Of a stretch of 64,000 nucleotides of DNA, positions 42,834 to 52,553 are shown in pieces. Each line of letters begins with the position of its first letter. The stretch's first letter is position 1. The stretch is from assembly GCA_963747335.1 (NCBI GenBank), contig CAVVEV010000003.1:186001-250000 (forward strand). Direction: 5' to 3'. The notes beneath the pieces were generated by a model. The model saw only the letters and a list, made by a program, of their open reading frames with translations, was not told the origin of the DNA and did no database searches. Source of the stretch: Prado023 sp963747335 (GTDB lineage Bacteria > Actinomycetota > Actinomycetes > S36-B12 > CAIYMF01). Both the position numbers and the translations under genes were made by a program.

Positions 42834-43506
42834 TCAGCGCAGCTTGCCGCCGCGGGGGACCCGGCCGCTCTTGGGCATCGGGCCCTTGGGGATCGGCACG
42901 GGAGCGCTGGCCAGGGCATCGAGACGCTTGCGCAGCGTCGTGACCTCGCCGGGGGCCAGGACCTTGGGCATCTTGCGCAGGTGCTTGTCGAGCTTGGCGA
43001 TCGCGATCTGGCCCTCCTCGGGGCCGATCGTGATCTCCGTGATGGGGGCCTCGGAGACGAACCGTGTGGTGCGCTTGTGCTCGGTGGCCATGCAGCGCCG
43101 GCAGCGCCGGGCTGGTGCCCTCCCCGATGAGGACGATGCCAGGGCGGCCGATGGCGCGGTGCACCAGGTCCTGCTGCTTGTTGGCGGCGACGGCGGGAGT
43201 GATACCCCAGCCCTGCTTGGCCATGTTCTGCACGACGGCCACCGCAGCTCCGGGCTGGCCCTCGATGGACCGGTAGGCAGAGCGCATCGCGCGGCGGCTG
43301 AACACGATGGACAGGATCACGAGGGTGGTTGAGGTGCCCACGATCGACCACGTGAACGGGTTGCCGAACGCGGCGATCACACCCACCGTGAACGCGATGC
43401 CCAGCGCCAGGATGCCCAGCAGGATCCACCCCAGCCTGGGGTCGTGCTCCTTGGCCATCCGGTAGTTGTCACGGATCACGCGGACGCGATTGCCCATCTT
43501 CGACAT
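42834..43506 (-). pseudogene. DUF4191 membrane protein, frameshifted
   Basis: Two halves of one DUF4191 protein (about 224 residues): the N-terminal half has two helices (WILLGILALGIAFTVGVIAAF; TLVILSIVFSRRAM) and SIEGQPGAAVAVV...RAIGRPGIVLIGEG. The C-terminal half reads RTTRFVSEAPITEITIGP to HLRKMPKVLAPGEV. One extra base near 43110, next to a tandem 9-base repeat, separates them. The gene is conserved next to lipA in actinobacteria, so a sequencing error is as likely as true loss. Function unknown. Confidence 0.8.
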
Positions 43507-43516
43507 GGGCGGGATT

Positions 43517-44446
43517 CTACCCGGCGGTGCGTGCGGCGATGGCCTGTGCGTGCAGCCGTCCCGCGCGGTAGGACGAACGGACCAGCGGTCCGCTCATCAC
43601 CCCGAGGAACCCCAGCCCGCGGGCGACCTCGGCCAGCGCGACGAACTCCTCCGGGCGCACCCAGCGCTCCACCGGGTGGTGGCGCGGGGTCGGACGCAGG
43701 TACTGGGTGACGGTGATGAGGTCGCAGCCCGCGGCCCGCAGGTCGGACAGGGCCTCGTGCACCTCGGGGATCTCCTCGCCCATACCCAGGATCAGGTTGG
43801 ACTTGGTGACCAGTCCGGCGCTGCGGGCCTGGGTGATGACATCCAGGGAGCGCTCGTAGCGGAAGGCCGGACGGATCCGTTTGAAGATCCGGGGCACGGT
43901 CTCCAGGTTGTGCGCCAGCACCTCGGGTGCGGCGGCGAACACCTCGGCCAGCAGTACCCGGTTCGCGGAGAAGTCCGGGATGAGGACCTCCACGCCGCAC
44001 CCGGGGTTGCGCTCATGGATGGCCCGCACAGTCTCGGCGTACAGCCACGCGCCCTCGTCGGGCAGGTCGTCGCGGGCCACTCCCGTGACGGTGGCGTAGC
44101 GCAGGCCCATGGTGGCCACCGACTCCGCGACCCGACGGGGCTCGTCACGGTCCAGGGGTTCGGGCTTCCCGGTGTCGATCTGGCAGAAGTCGCACCGCCG
44201 GGTGCACTGGGCGCCGCCGATGAGGAAGGTCGCCTCGCGGTCCTCCCAGCACTCGTAGATGTTCGGGCAGGCCGCCTCCTGGCACACCGTGTGCAGCCCG
44301 GCCCCGGACACGCGCTCACGCATCGCCATGAACTCCGGTCCGGTGCGCGCGCGGGTCTTGATCCACTCGGGCTTGCGCTCGATGGGGACCTCGGTGTTGC
44401 GCGCCTCGATGCGCAGCAGCCGTCGGCCGTCTGGTGCAGCAGTCAC
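43517..44446 (-). CDS. lipA: Lipoyl synthase
   Basis: A 309-residue radical SAM enzyme that inserts two sulfurs into protein-bound octanoyl groups. The auxiliary cluster motif (C-x4-C-x5-C in CQEAACPNIYEC), the SAM cluster motif CTRRCDFC, and the C-terminal RSSY are present. GTG start at 44446. It works with lipB (63 bases upstream on the same strand) to lipoylate E2 proteins such as the sucB product encoded nearby. Confidence 0.95.
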   Translation of the reverse strand: MTAAPDGRRLLRIEARNTEVPIERKPEWIKTRARTGPEFMAMRERVSGAGLHTVCQEAACPNIYECWEDREATFLIGGAQCTRRCDFCQIDTGKPEPLDRDEPRRVAESVATMGLRYATVTGVARDDLPDEGAWLYAETVRAIHERNPGCGVEVLIPDFSANRVLLAEVFAAAPEVLAHNLETVPRIFKRIRPAFRYERSLDVITQARSAGLVTKSNLILGMGEEIPEVHEALSDLRAAGCDLITVTQYLRPTPRHHPVERWVRPEEFVALAEVARGLGFLGVMSGPLVRSSYRAGRLHAQAIAARTAG

Positions 44447-44509
44447 AGTCCCAGAGCCTACGCGGTGCTCGGGTTTGGCGCGGGTGGATGCGCCAGGGCG
44501 CTGGTCGGT

Positions 44510-45139
44510 TCAGTGACCGAGCAGGGCGTCGGCTCGCTCGTGCACCAGGTGGCGAGCCTCGGCGACCGTGACGTCGCGTCCCAGCTCGGCGGACAGTGAC
44601 GTGACCGTCGCATCACGGATCCCGCACGGGACGATCCGGTCGTACCAGCTCAGGTCGGGGTCGCAGTTCAGCGCGAAGCCGTGCATCGTCACACCCCGGG
44701 AGACGCGCACGCCGATGGCCGCCACCTTGCGCTCGCCGCCCCGGTCGTCGGCGGGGATCCAGACCCCTGATCGGCCCTCGACCCGAACCGCCGTGACCCC
44801 GAGCACGGCGCACACATCGATGAGCATCGCCTCCATCCTTCGCACGTGGGCCACCACGTCGATCGGGTCGGGGAGGCGCACGATCGGGTAGCCCACGAGC
44901 TGACCGGGGCCGTGCCAGGTGATCTTGCCCCCGCGGTCGACGTCGATCACCGGAGTCCCGTCGAAGGGGCGGTCGAAGGGCTCGGTACGCCGCCCGGCTG
45001 TGTAGACGGGTGGGTGCTCGAGCAGCCAGAGGCGGTCGGGCAGCGTGCCCTCGACGACCTGGGCGTGCCACGCGCGCTGCTGGTCCCAGGCCTCCTGGTA
45101 GTCCACTGGCTCGATGTTGCCGATCACCTGCAGCGCCAC
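44510..45139 (-). CDS. lipB: Octanoyltransferase
   Basis: A 209-residue enzyme moving octanoate from ACP to lipoyl domains. The family motif GGKITWHGPGQLVGYP is intact. The catalytic Lys lies in ERKVAAIGVR, and the catalytic Cys in IVPCGI. GTG start at 45139 is chosen because it begins the fold (ALQVIGNIEPVDYQEAW). It precedes lipA and is probably co-transcribed with it. Confidence 0.94.
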   Translation of the reverse strand: MALQVIGNIEPVDYQEAWDQQRAWHAQVVEGTLPDRLWLLEHPPVYTAGRRTEPFDRPFDGTPVIDVDRGGKITWHGPGQLVGYPIVRLPDPIDVVAHVRRMEAMLIDVCAVLGVTAVRVEGRSGVWIPADDRGGERKVAAIGVRVSRGVTMHGFALNCDPDLSWYDRIVPCGIRDATVTSLSAELGRDVTVAEARHLVHERADALLGH

Positions 45140-45181
45140 AGGACCACGGTAGCCGCAGGGGGCGGCACCCGCGGCCTGTGG

Positions 45182-46357
45182 ATGACTGATTGCCGGATCG
45201 CCGACCTCGGGGGAGGGTTCGGACGTGGACGGGGGAGCGGGGACGTGGACGGGGACGGGGGGAGCGGGGACGGGGGGAGCGGCGCGCCGGTCGCGTGGCG
45301 CAGCAGCATCCCGGGGGTGTCCCAGCGCGACGGCGCGCCGGCCTCGCTCGGGCTCGCCGGGCGCGGGGTGCACACACCGCCCATGGGGGTGGGAGAGGTG
45401 GGGGTGCGCGGCGACGAGGGCGACTCCTCGATCGGGGTGGCGGGGGAGAGCCGATCGAGGCGGTCGGCCCCGTCGCCGGGTCGTTCCGTGGCGCGCCATC
45501 GGGCTGGCGGTGGTAGCCCTCGTGGCGATCGTCGGCGTCGCACGCGCGGCGGGTGTCGACGTCGGTGTTGCTGCGGGGACAACCGGCTCGGGTGGGACAC
45601 GGTGGGCCTCGTCGACGCTACGCCCTCGGGCGGCGGTGAGGCCCCCGCCTCGACACCCGATCCGGTGGCGAGATCGTCCCCGGACAGTCCGACACCGGAG
45701 GGCTCCCCGGGCGGTCTCACCTCGGAGGGCTCGGCGCCAGAAGGGGCGCCGGGTGATGTGCCGGCGGGAGACGCATCCCCGGACTGGTGGTCGATCCTCG
45801 CCGAGTTGGACGCTCGCCGGGTACGCGCGCTCACGGACGCCGACCCCGCGCTGCTGCCGACGTACGCCCAGCCCGGGTCCACTGCATGGACGGAGGATGC
45901 TGCCCTGCTTGCGGACCTGTCGGGGCGTGGCCTGCGCCCCCGGGGACTCGCGTCGCGGGTGCTGGCCGTCGAGAGAGCCGACCACGATGGGGACGAAGCG
46001 GAGCTGCAGGTCGTTGACGAGCGTACGGGCTACGCGATGGTCGACGCGGGTGGGGTGGTGGTCCAGGAGGTCGAGCCTGCCGGTCCCCGGCGCTGGACGG
46101 TCAAGCTCCGCAGACTGGCCCCCACCACGACGGGTCCGGAGCCGGCCGATCCCGCAGGGGTTCCGGAGGCCAGTGCCCCGCCGGGGGGCAGCGCCCGGGA
46201 GGGGAGCAGCGCCATGCCGAACCCTTCCTCCGGACGCGATCCAGGGTGGCGCGTGGCCACCGCAGTCCCGGTACCGGCTGGGGAGTCCACGGGCATCGAT
46301 GAGAGCGACGATGCGCCCATGGTCGCCGACGATGCGTCAGCCGGGCGTGTGCCGTGA
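45182..46357 (+). pseudogene. Membrane-anchored protein with broken reading frame
   Basis: The likely product has a low-complexity cytoplasmic N-terminus, one transmembrane helix (RAIGLAVVALVAIVGVARAAG, near 45510), a Pro/Ser/Gly-rich linker, and an outer domain (WWSILAELDARRVRALTDAD, LLPTYAQPGSTAW, RGLASRVLAVERAD) that resembles NTF2/SnoaL-like domains of actinobacterial secreted proteins. The helix and the outer domain are in different frames, changing near 45590. No single ORF covers both, so either a lesion or a read error is present. Function unknown. Confidence 0.5.
45224..45286 (+). repeat. G-rich tandem repeat
   Basis: Imperfect tandem copies of GGACGTGGACGGGG and GGGACGGGGGGAGCG lie in the N-terminal coding part of the membrane-anchored gene. 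Such G-runs are prone to slippage and could fold as a quadruplex. Confidence 0.45.
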
Positions 46358-46360
46358 TTG

Positions 46361-47254
46361 TCAGCGCGCCGCCCAGGCATAGGCCAGAGCCTTGTCGATC
46401 GTCGGGTCCTGGAACTCGAAGCCCGACTGGAGGAGGCGGGAGGGCAGGACCCGTGCGCTGCCGAGGATCTCCGAGGAGAACTCCCCGAGTGCGATCTCCA
46501 GCGCCTTGGCCGGAACGGGAAGGATGGTCGGACGACGCAGCAGCTGGCCCATGGCCCTGACCACCTCGGCGTTGGTCACCGGGTTGGGTGCCGTCAGGTT
46601 CACGGGACCCTCGAGGGGTTTGTCCATCAGGTGCGTCAATGCCGCGAGCTCGTCTCGCAAGGAGATGAATGACCACCACTGACGACCTGAGCCGAACTTG
46701 CCTCCCACTCCGAGTCGGACCAAGGGCCATAGCTTGGCCCACGCGCCGCCCCGGCCGGCCACGACCAACCCTGTGCGGGGGTGCACGACCCGAATCCCGG
46801 CATCCCGAGCGGGTTGGGCAGCGGCCTCCCAGGCCACGACCACGTCGGCCAGGAATCCGGACCCCGCGGGTGCGTACTCGTCGACCTCGCTGTCACCGGT
46901 GTCGCCGTAGAACCCGATCGCGGAGCCGGAGACCAGCACCGTGGGGGGTTGGTCCATCGACGCCAGGGCTGTGGCCAGCGTGGCGGTGCCCACAGAGCGG
47001 GAGTCCCGGATGGTCGCCTTGTACGTGTCGGTCCACCGATGGTCACCCACGCCGGCTCCGGCCAGGTGGATGACGGCCTCGACGCCAAGAAGGCCAGCAA
47101 CGTCGACCGTGCCACCCATGGGATCCCAGGTGACCTCGTCCGGCGCACCGGATGTTCTGCGTACCACGCGCAGCACCTCGTGGCCCTCCGCGCGCATATG
47201 CGGGACCAAGGCCCCCCCGATCAGCCCGGAGGCGCCCGTCACAGCAACGCGCAT
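46361..47254 (-). CDS. TIGR01777-family NAD(P)-binding epimerase-like protein
   Basis: A 297-residue SDR-type protein (YfcH/SulA-like). The dinucleotide motif VTGASGLIGGALVPHM is at the N-terminus. VLVSGSAIGFYGDTGDSE replaces the usual active-site region, and NLTAPNPVTNAEV is a family mark. The ATG at 47254 overlaps the sucB stop (TGATG). Its cellular role is unknown, though neighbours encode lipoylated-enzyme functions. Confidence 0.88.
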   Translation of the reverse strand: MRVAVTGASGLIGGALVPHMRAEGHEVLRVVRRTSGAPDEVTWDPMGGTVDVAGLLGVEAVIHLAGAGVGDHRWTDTYKATIRDSRSVGTATLATALASMDQPPTVLVSGSAIGFYGDTGDSEVDEYAPAGSGFLADVVVAWEAAAQPARDAGIRVVHPRTGLVVAGRGGAWAKLWPLVRLGVGGKFGSGRQWWSFISLRDELAALTHLMDKPLEGPVNLTAPNPVTNAEVVRAMGQLLRRPTILPVPAKALEIALGEFSSEILGSARVLPSRLLQSGFEFQDPTIDKALAYAWAAR

Positions 47255-49213
47255 CAGCCGAGTTCCGCCTCGAAGTCGCCGGTCTCCAGTCGCGACTTCA
47301 GCGTCGTGAGGAAGCGAGCGGCGTCCGCACCGTCCACCAGGCGGTGGTCGTAGGTGAGGGCCAGGTAGACCATCGAGCGGATCGCGATCGAGTCGGCGCC
47401 GGTCTCGTCGACCACCACGACAGGCCGGCGGACGATCGCGCCGAGCCCCAGGATCGCGACCTGCGGCTGGTTGACGATCGGGGTGTCGAACAGGGCCCCG
47501 CGGCTGCCGGTGTTGGTGAGCGTGAACGTCCCGCCGGAGAGCTCGTCGGGCGACACCTTGTTGATGCGCGTCCGCTCGGCCACGTCGGCGATCTTGCGGC
47601 CGAGCCCACCCAGGTTGAGGTCGTCGGCGTCGCGCACGACCGGCACGAGAAGCCCGCGCTCGGTGTCCACGGCGATCCCCAGGTGGATGGCATCGTGGTA
47701 GGTGACAGTTCCGGCCGCCTGGTCGATGGACGCGTTGACCACCGGGTACGCCTTCAGCGCCTCGATGATTGCCTTCGCGAAGAAGGGCATGAACGACAGC
47801 TTGACGCCCTCGCGAGCCTCGAAGGAGCCCTTGTGCTTGGCGCGCAGGGCGGCGATCCGGGTCACGTCGGCCTCGACGACCGTGGTGAGCTGGGCCGATA
47901 CCTGCAGCGACTCGACCATGCGCTCGGCGATCACCTTGCGCAGACGGGTCATCTTCTCCGTGCGTGAGCCCGCGGGACCTGGCAGCGGCAGCGGCAGCAG
48001 GGGCCGGGGCCGGGGCGAGCGCCGCTGCCGGAGAGGACGGCGCGGCAGCTGCTGGTGAGGCGGCCGCTGGGGCGGCAGGAGCCGGGGCGGCCGGAGTCGG
48101 GATGGCCGGCGTCTCAGGCGCAGGTGCGGATGCATGTGCCGTGGTGGCTGCTGCCCCTGCCGGGCGGTGCGTGGCGTCGAAGATGTCCTGCTTGGTGATC
48201 CGGCCGCCGACGCCGGTTCCGCGGACGGTCGACAGATCCACACCGGACTGGGCCGCCAGCTTGCGGACCAGGGGTGTGACGTACAGGTCCGACGGTGCGG
48301 CCCCGGCGTGCGCCCCGGCGCTGGGTGCCGCGGCGGGCTCGGGGGCCGCGGGGGCGGCCAACGGCGCGGGTTCGGGAGCAGGCGCGGGTGTGGCCACCGG
48401 TGCCGCCACGGGCTCCGGAGCTGCTGCTGCGGCCGGTTCCGGGGCCGGCTCCGGAGCGGGTGCTCCGGCAGGGGCCGGTGTGCCGATGACGCCCAGTGTC
48501 TGGCCGACCTCCGCTGTCTCGTCCTCGGAGACCCGGATCTCGAGCAACATCCCCGAGCTGGGAGCGGGCAGCTCGGTGTCGACCTTGTCGGTCGAGACCT
48601 CGAGAAGGGGCTCGTCGGCGGACACCATGTCGCCGACCTTCTTCAGCCACCGGGTGACGGTGCCCTCGGTCACGGACTCTCCCAGCGCCGGCAGGATCAC
48701 GGGGGTCTCGGAACCGGCCACGGCATTGCTCCCGGAACGCGGGGGGTGGGGGTCCGGGGGAACCGAACCGAGGGCGGCCGCAGCGGCCGCCGCGGCGGGA
48801 GCCACGGCCGGGCGTGCCGGGGGAGCAGCGACGGCCTGCACGGGCGCGGGCGCCGACACTGCAGCTGGAGCGGCGGGAGCCGGCGCGGGTGGCGCTGGCG
48901 GTGCCGCGGGCGCCGGGGGAGCGGCCGCCTCGGGAGCCGCTGGTGCGGCCGGACCCTCACCCGAGGGCGCCTCCCCAGCCGCACCGATCACGCCCAGCGG
49001 CGCACCGACCGCGACGGTCTCGTCCTCGTCGGCAGCGATGGACAGCAGGACGCCGGACGCCGGTGCGGGGATCTCGGTGTCGACCTTGTCGGTGGAGACC
49101 TCGACCAGGGGTTCGTCTGCGCGCACCTCCTCGCCGACCTGCTTGAGCCAGCGGGTGACGGTGCCCTCGGTGACGCTCTCGCCGAGCTGCGGCATGGTGA
49201 CGGTGACCGACAT
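47254..49213 (-). pseudogene. sucB: sucB (2-oxoglutarate dehydrogenase E2), frameshifted
   Basis: Dihydrolipoamide acyltransferase with two lipoyl domains (about residues 1-77 and 168-245, each with VSTDKVDTE holding the lipoyl Lys), Ala/Pro-rich linkers, a peripheral-subunit-binding domain (SDLYVTPLVRKLAAQSGVD), and a catalytic domain (MTRLRKVIAERM to TYDHRLVDGAD with the His and Asp). The catalytic domain is in a different frame from the rest; a net one-base excess lies in a GGCAGC repeat at about 47975-48000. The ATG at 49213 is not disputed. As this gene is central to the TCA cycle and lies with lpdA and lipA/B, a sequencing error is the likelier cause. Confidence 0.88.
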
Positions 49214-49246
49214 CTACGGACTCCTCAGTGACTGGTCGGGACGGGT

Positions 49247-50623
49247 TCAGGCGTGTGCGTGCAGGGGCTTGCCGGCCAGCGCGAGGTGCGCCTCGCCGAG
49301 GGCCTCGTTCTGGGTGGGGTGGGCGTGGACGAGGGTCGCCACCTCGGCGGGGTAGGCCTCCCAGTTGTAGATCAGCTGGGCCTCGCCGATCTGCTCACCG
49401 ATCCGTGCGCCCACCATGTGGACCCCGATGACGGGCCCGTCGACGCGCCGCACGAGCTTGATGAAGCCGGTGGTGGCCAGGATCTGGCTCTTGCCGTTGC
49501 CCCCGAGGCTGTACTCGTAGGACTCCACGGCGTCGGCGCCGAACTTCTCCTTGGCCTGGGCCTCGGTCAGGCCGATGGACCCGATCTCCGGCTCGCAGTA
49601 GGTCACTCGCGGGATGCCCAGCTCGTCGATCGCCGGCGGGTTGAGCCCAGCGATCTCCTCGGCGACGAAGATGCCCTGCTGGAAGCCGCGGTGCGCCAGC
49701 TGCAGCCCGGGCACGATGTCTCCCACGGCGAAGACCCCGGGGAGGTTGGTACGCAGGCGCTCGTCGGCCAGCACCCAGCCGCGCTCCATGGCGACGCCGA
49801 CCTCCTCGAAGCCCATCCCGCTGGCGTTGGGTCCGCGCCCCACCGCGACCAGCATGATCTCGGCCGAGTGCGTGGAGCCGTCCTCGAGCGTGGCCACCAC
49901 GCCGTTGTCGTCCTGGGTCACGCTGGCGAAGCGCACCCCGGTGGTGAAGCTGATCTTGCGCTTGCGGAATGCCCGCTCGAGGGCCTTCGAGCAGGCCTCG
50001 TCCTCGGCGGGGACCAGTCGGGGCAGCGCCTCGATGATGGTCACCTCCGAGCCGAAGGACTTCCAGACCGAGGCGAACTCGACGCCGATCACGCCGCCGC
50101 CGAGGACGATCACGCTGCTCGGGATGTAGTCCAGAGTGAGCGCCTCGTCGCTGGTCATGACGCGTCCGCCGATGTCCAGGCCGGGCAGGCTGCGGGCGTA
50201 CGAGCCGGTGGCCAGCACCACGTTGCGCCCGGTGTACGCGGTGCCGTCGACCTCCACGGTGTTCGCCGCGGTCACCCGGCCGGAGCCCTCCACATAGGTG
50301 ATCGCGCGGCTCTTGACCAGGCCCTGGAGGCCCTTGTACAGCCGACCGACGACTCCGTCGCGGTAGGAGTTGACCTTGCCGATGTCGATGCCGTTGAGCG
50401 TCGTGCTGACCCCGAACTGCTCGCTCTCGCGCGCGGTGTCGGCGACCTCGGCTGCGTGCAGAAGTGCCTTGGTCGGGATGCACCCGCGGTGCAGGCAGGT
50501 GCCGCCGAGCTTGTCCTTCTCGATCAGAGCCACGGACAGCCCGAGCTGGGATGCCCGCAGGGCGCAGGCGTATCCGCCGCTGCCTCCGCCGAGGATCACG
50601 ACATCGAACTGGTTGTCGGCCAC
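49247..50623 (-). CDS. lpdA: Dihydrolipoamide dehydrogenase (E3)
   Basis: A 458-residue flavoprotein. The FAD motif VVILGGGSGGYACALRA, the redox pair GGTCLHRGCIP, the NAD motif VIVLGGGVIGVEFAS and the C-terminal HAHPTQNEALGEA (His-Glu pair) are all intact. It reoxidises the lipoyl arms of the E2 encoded just downstream by sucB. The GTG at 50623 is chosen: it begins the fold after GAAAGG. Confidence 0.95.
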   Translation of the reverse strand: MADNQFDVVILGGGSGGYACALRASQLGLSVALIEKDKLGGTCLHRGCIPTKALLHAAEVADTARESEQFGVSTTLNGIDIGKVNSYRDGVVGRLYKGLQGLVKSRAITYVEGSGRVTAANTVEVDGTAYTGRNVVLATGSYARSLPGLDIGGRVMTSDEALTLDYIPSSVIVLGGGVIGVEFASVWKSFGSEVTIIEALPRLVPAEDEACSKALERAFRKRKISFTTGVRFASVTQDDNGVVATLEDGSTHSAEIMLVAVGRGPNASGMGFEEVGVAMERGWVLADERLRTNLPGVFAVGDIVPGLQLAHRGFQQGIFVAEEIAGLNPPAIDELGIPRVTYCEPEIGSIGLTEAQAKEKFGADAVESYEYSLGGNGKSQILATTGFIKLVRRVDGPVIGVHMVGARIGEQIGEAQLIYNWEAYPAEVATLVHAHPTQNEALGEAHLALAGKPLHAHA

Positions 50624-50654
50624 GTGGGGACCTTTCTCATCGAGGACGTGGGAC

Positions 50655-50676
50655 GCGGCCCGCCTTCGCGGGTCGC
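50655..50676 (-). terminator. Hairpin after pepA
   Basis: GCGGCCCGC (50655-50663) pairs with GCGGGTCGC (50668-50676) around CTTC, with one mismatch, between the pepA stop and the lpdA start. It is a likely terminator of pepA. Confidence 0.5.
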
Positions 50677-50757
50677 AGCCACATCCTGCCAGCACTTGCC
50701 GCCTCGCGGCGGGCCACGGACGCACTGGACGACCGCCAAATCGAGGTGGAGGCGGGG

Positions 50758-52236
50758 TCAGGCCGGCTGGTCGGCCATCCGCTCGGCGACCGCCACCAGG
50801 GTCCGGACCCCGAACCCGGTGGCCCCCTTGCCGTTGTAGGCCCACGGTGACCCCTCGACGAACGCCGGGCCGGCGATGTCGATGTGCGCCCACGGCACAC
50901 CCTCGGGCACGAACTCCCGCAGGAACGCGGCGGCGGTCATCATCCCGCCGTTGCGCTCACCGATGTTGGCGAGGTCGGCGACGGGGGAGTCCAGCGACGG
51001 GCGCAGCTCGTCGGGGATCGGCATCGGCCACGAGAGCTCGCCGGCGGACTCCGCGGCGGCGTGCACCTCGTCGCGCCATCCGTCGTCGTTGCCCATGACC
51101 CCGGCGATCCGCGAGCCCAGGGCGACCACCTGGGCTCCCGTGAGCGTGGCTACGTCGATGATCGCGTCGGGCTGGTCGGCGCCGCACCGGGCCAGGGCGT
51201 CCATCATCACCAGGCGCCCCTCGGCGTCGGTGTTGAGCACCTCGACGGTCTTGCCGCCGTACGCGGTGATGACGTCGCCCGGGCGCTGCGCGGAGCCGCT
51301 GGGCATGTTCTCCGCGATCGCCAAGTAGGCCGTGACCTGCAGCGGGATGCCGAGCCGGGCGATGGCCCGCATGCCGGCCAGTACTGCCGCGGAGCCCGCC
51401 ATGTCGCACTTCATCGTGATCATGCCGGTGGGCGGCTTCAACGAGAGACCGCCGGAGTCGAACGTGATGCCCTTGCCGACCAGGGCCAGATGGGCGCTCG
51501 ACCTGGCCGGCGAGTACGACAGCCGCACGAGGCGCGGCGGGTTGGCCGACCCCTGCCCCACGGCCAGGATGCCGCCGAAGCCCTGCTTGCGCAGGGCCTT
51601 CTCATCGAGCACCTCGATCTCGATGCCCGTGCCCTTCACCGCGGTGACAGCTTCTGCCGCCAGCGCGGCCGGAGGCAGGGCCCCGGGCGGGGTGTCGACC
51701 AGGCGCCGGGCCAGGTGGATGCCCTCGCCGATCACCTGTGCGCGCGTCACCGCCGGCTTGAGGCCCTTGGCTGCGCCGACCTGGACGGTCAGCCTCGTGG
51801 GGTTCGGGCGCGGGGTCTCAGCGGCGGGCTTCCCGGGGTAGCGGTAGGCACCCATGAACGCCCCGAGGCCGACAGCCTCGACCAGGTGGGCGTCGTCGCC
51901 GGTGGGCAGGGCCAGCGCGACACCATTCGACGAGGCGGCGCGCACAGCTGCACCCGCGGCACGCCGCAGTGTCTCCGCGGAGTAGGTGTCGGCGTGGTCG
52001 CCGAGTCCGGTGGTCATGACCGGGGGCAGGCCGTAGGGCTCGCCGGGCAGGCGCAGCACCTCGTCGGCCTTGCCGGTGGCGCCGATCGCGGCGGCGGCTG
52101 AGGTGAGCGCTTCCAGCTGCTCCGCGGAGAGTCCGGCGGCCGCTACCCGGGGTCCCTCGGAGGTGTGGGCCAGGCCCACGACGATCAGGTCGGTTCCGCG
52201 CAGGGACGTGCTGAGGGTGAGGGTGGGAGTTGTCAT
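50758..52236 (-). CDS. pepA: Leucyl aminopeptidase (M17)
   Basis: A 492-residue dizinc aminopeptidase. Zinc ligands and catalytic residues are visible in VGKGITFDSGGLSLKP, MKCDMAGSAAV and the signature NTDAEGRL. The N-terminal domain (1-165) is the hexamer-forming part. The ATG at 52236 starts MTTPTLTLS. The enzyme trims peptides in the cytoplasm. It is transcribed divergently from gcvT across a repeat-rich gap. Confidence 0.95.
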   Translation of the reverse strand: MTTPTLTLSTSLRGTDLIVVGLAHTSEGPRVAAAGLSAEQLEALTSAAAAIGATGKADEVLRLPGEPYGLPPVMTTGLGDHADTYSAETLRRAAGAAVRAASSNGVALALPTGDDAHLVEAVGLGAFMGAYRYPGKPAAETPRPNPTRLTVQVGAAKGLKPAVTRAQVIGEGIHLARRLVDTPPGALPPAALAAEAVTAVKGTGIEIEVLDEKALRKQGFGGILAVGQGSANPPRLVRLSYSPARSSAHLALVGKGITFDSGGLSLKPPTGMITMKCDMAGSAAVLAGMRAIARLGIPLQVTAYLAIAENMPSGSAQRPGDVITAYGGKTVEVLNTDAEGRLVMMDALARCGADQPDAIIDVATLTGAQVVALGSRIAGVMGNDDGWRDEVHAAAESAGELSWPMPIPDELRPSLDSPVADLANIGERNGGMMTAAAFLREFVPEGVPWAHIDIAGPAFVEGSPWAYNGKGATGFGVRTLVAVAERMADQPA

Positions 52237-52314
52237 GGCCCCACCGTATTGGGTGGCCGCCCCTCGTGCGTGACCACGGCGCGGCGCAGCGGCTCGATGC
52301 CCGAAGGCTCCGCG

Positions 52315-52502
52315 GACCTCGCGCCCGTTCGCGTCGAAAGGTCGCTTCCGTGGTCCGCCCGCAGCCCTGAGGGCCAAACCTCGCGCCCGTTCGGGTCGCA
52401 AGACGCACCGACCCGCCGCCTGGTTCGACGTCAACGGGCGCGAGGTTGGCTCTGGGCTGTGCGGAGAGGGCCCTGATCAACATGAGCGGGCGCGAGGTTG
52501 GC
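52315..52502. repeat. Four copies of AACGGGCGCGAGGTT-like element
   Basis: The 11-13-base core CGGGCGCGAGGT occurs four times in the pepA-gcvT gap: twice inverted (about 52315-52328 and 52376-52391) and twice direct (52432-52450 and 52485-52502). One inverted and one direct copy can pair over about 18 bases (GCCAA...CGTT with AACG...TTGGC). They are probably REP-like intergenic elements or paired operators for the divergent genes. Confidence 0.6.
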
Positions 52503-52553
52503 CAGGTCAGTCTGTCCCGAGTGCATGAGGGGCGAGCGCGTAGGCTGCCGCGC

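Noticed and set aside
45224..45286. CRISPR-like array
   Set aside because: The repeats are short, contiguous and G-rich, with no spacers; no cas genes are in the window.
47975..48000. Programmed frameshift in sucB
   Set aside because: No heptameric slippery sequence with a downstream structure was seen, and no E2 gene is known to need frameshifting.
52446..52553. Glycine riboswitch before gcvT
   Set aside because: The short upstream region lacks the conserved GGAGAG-type glycine aptamer core and is taken up by the repeat element.
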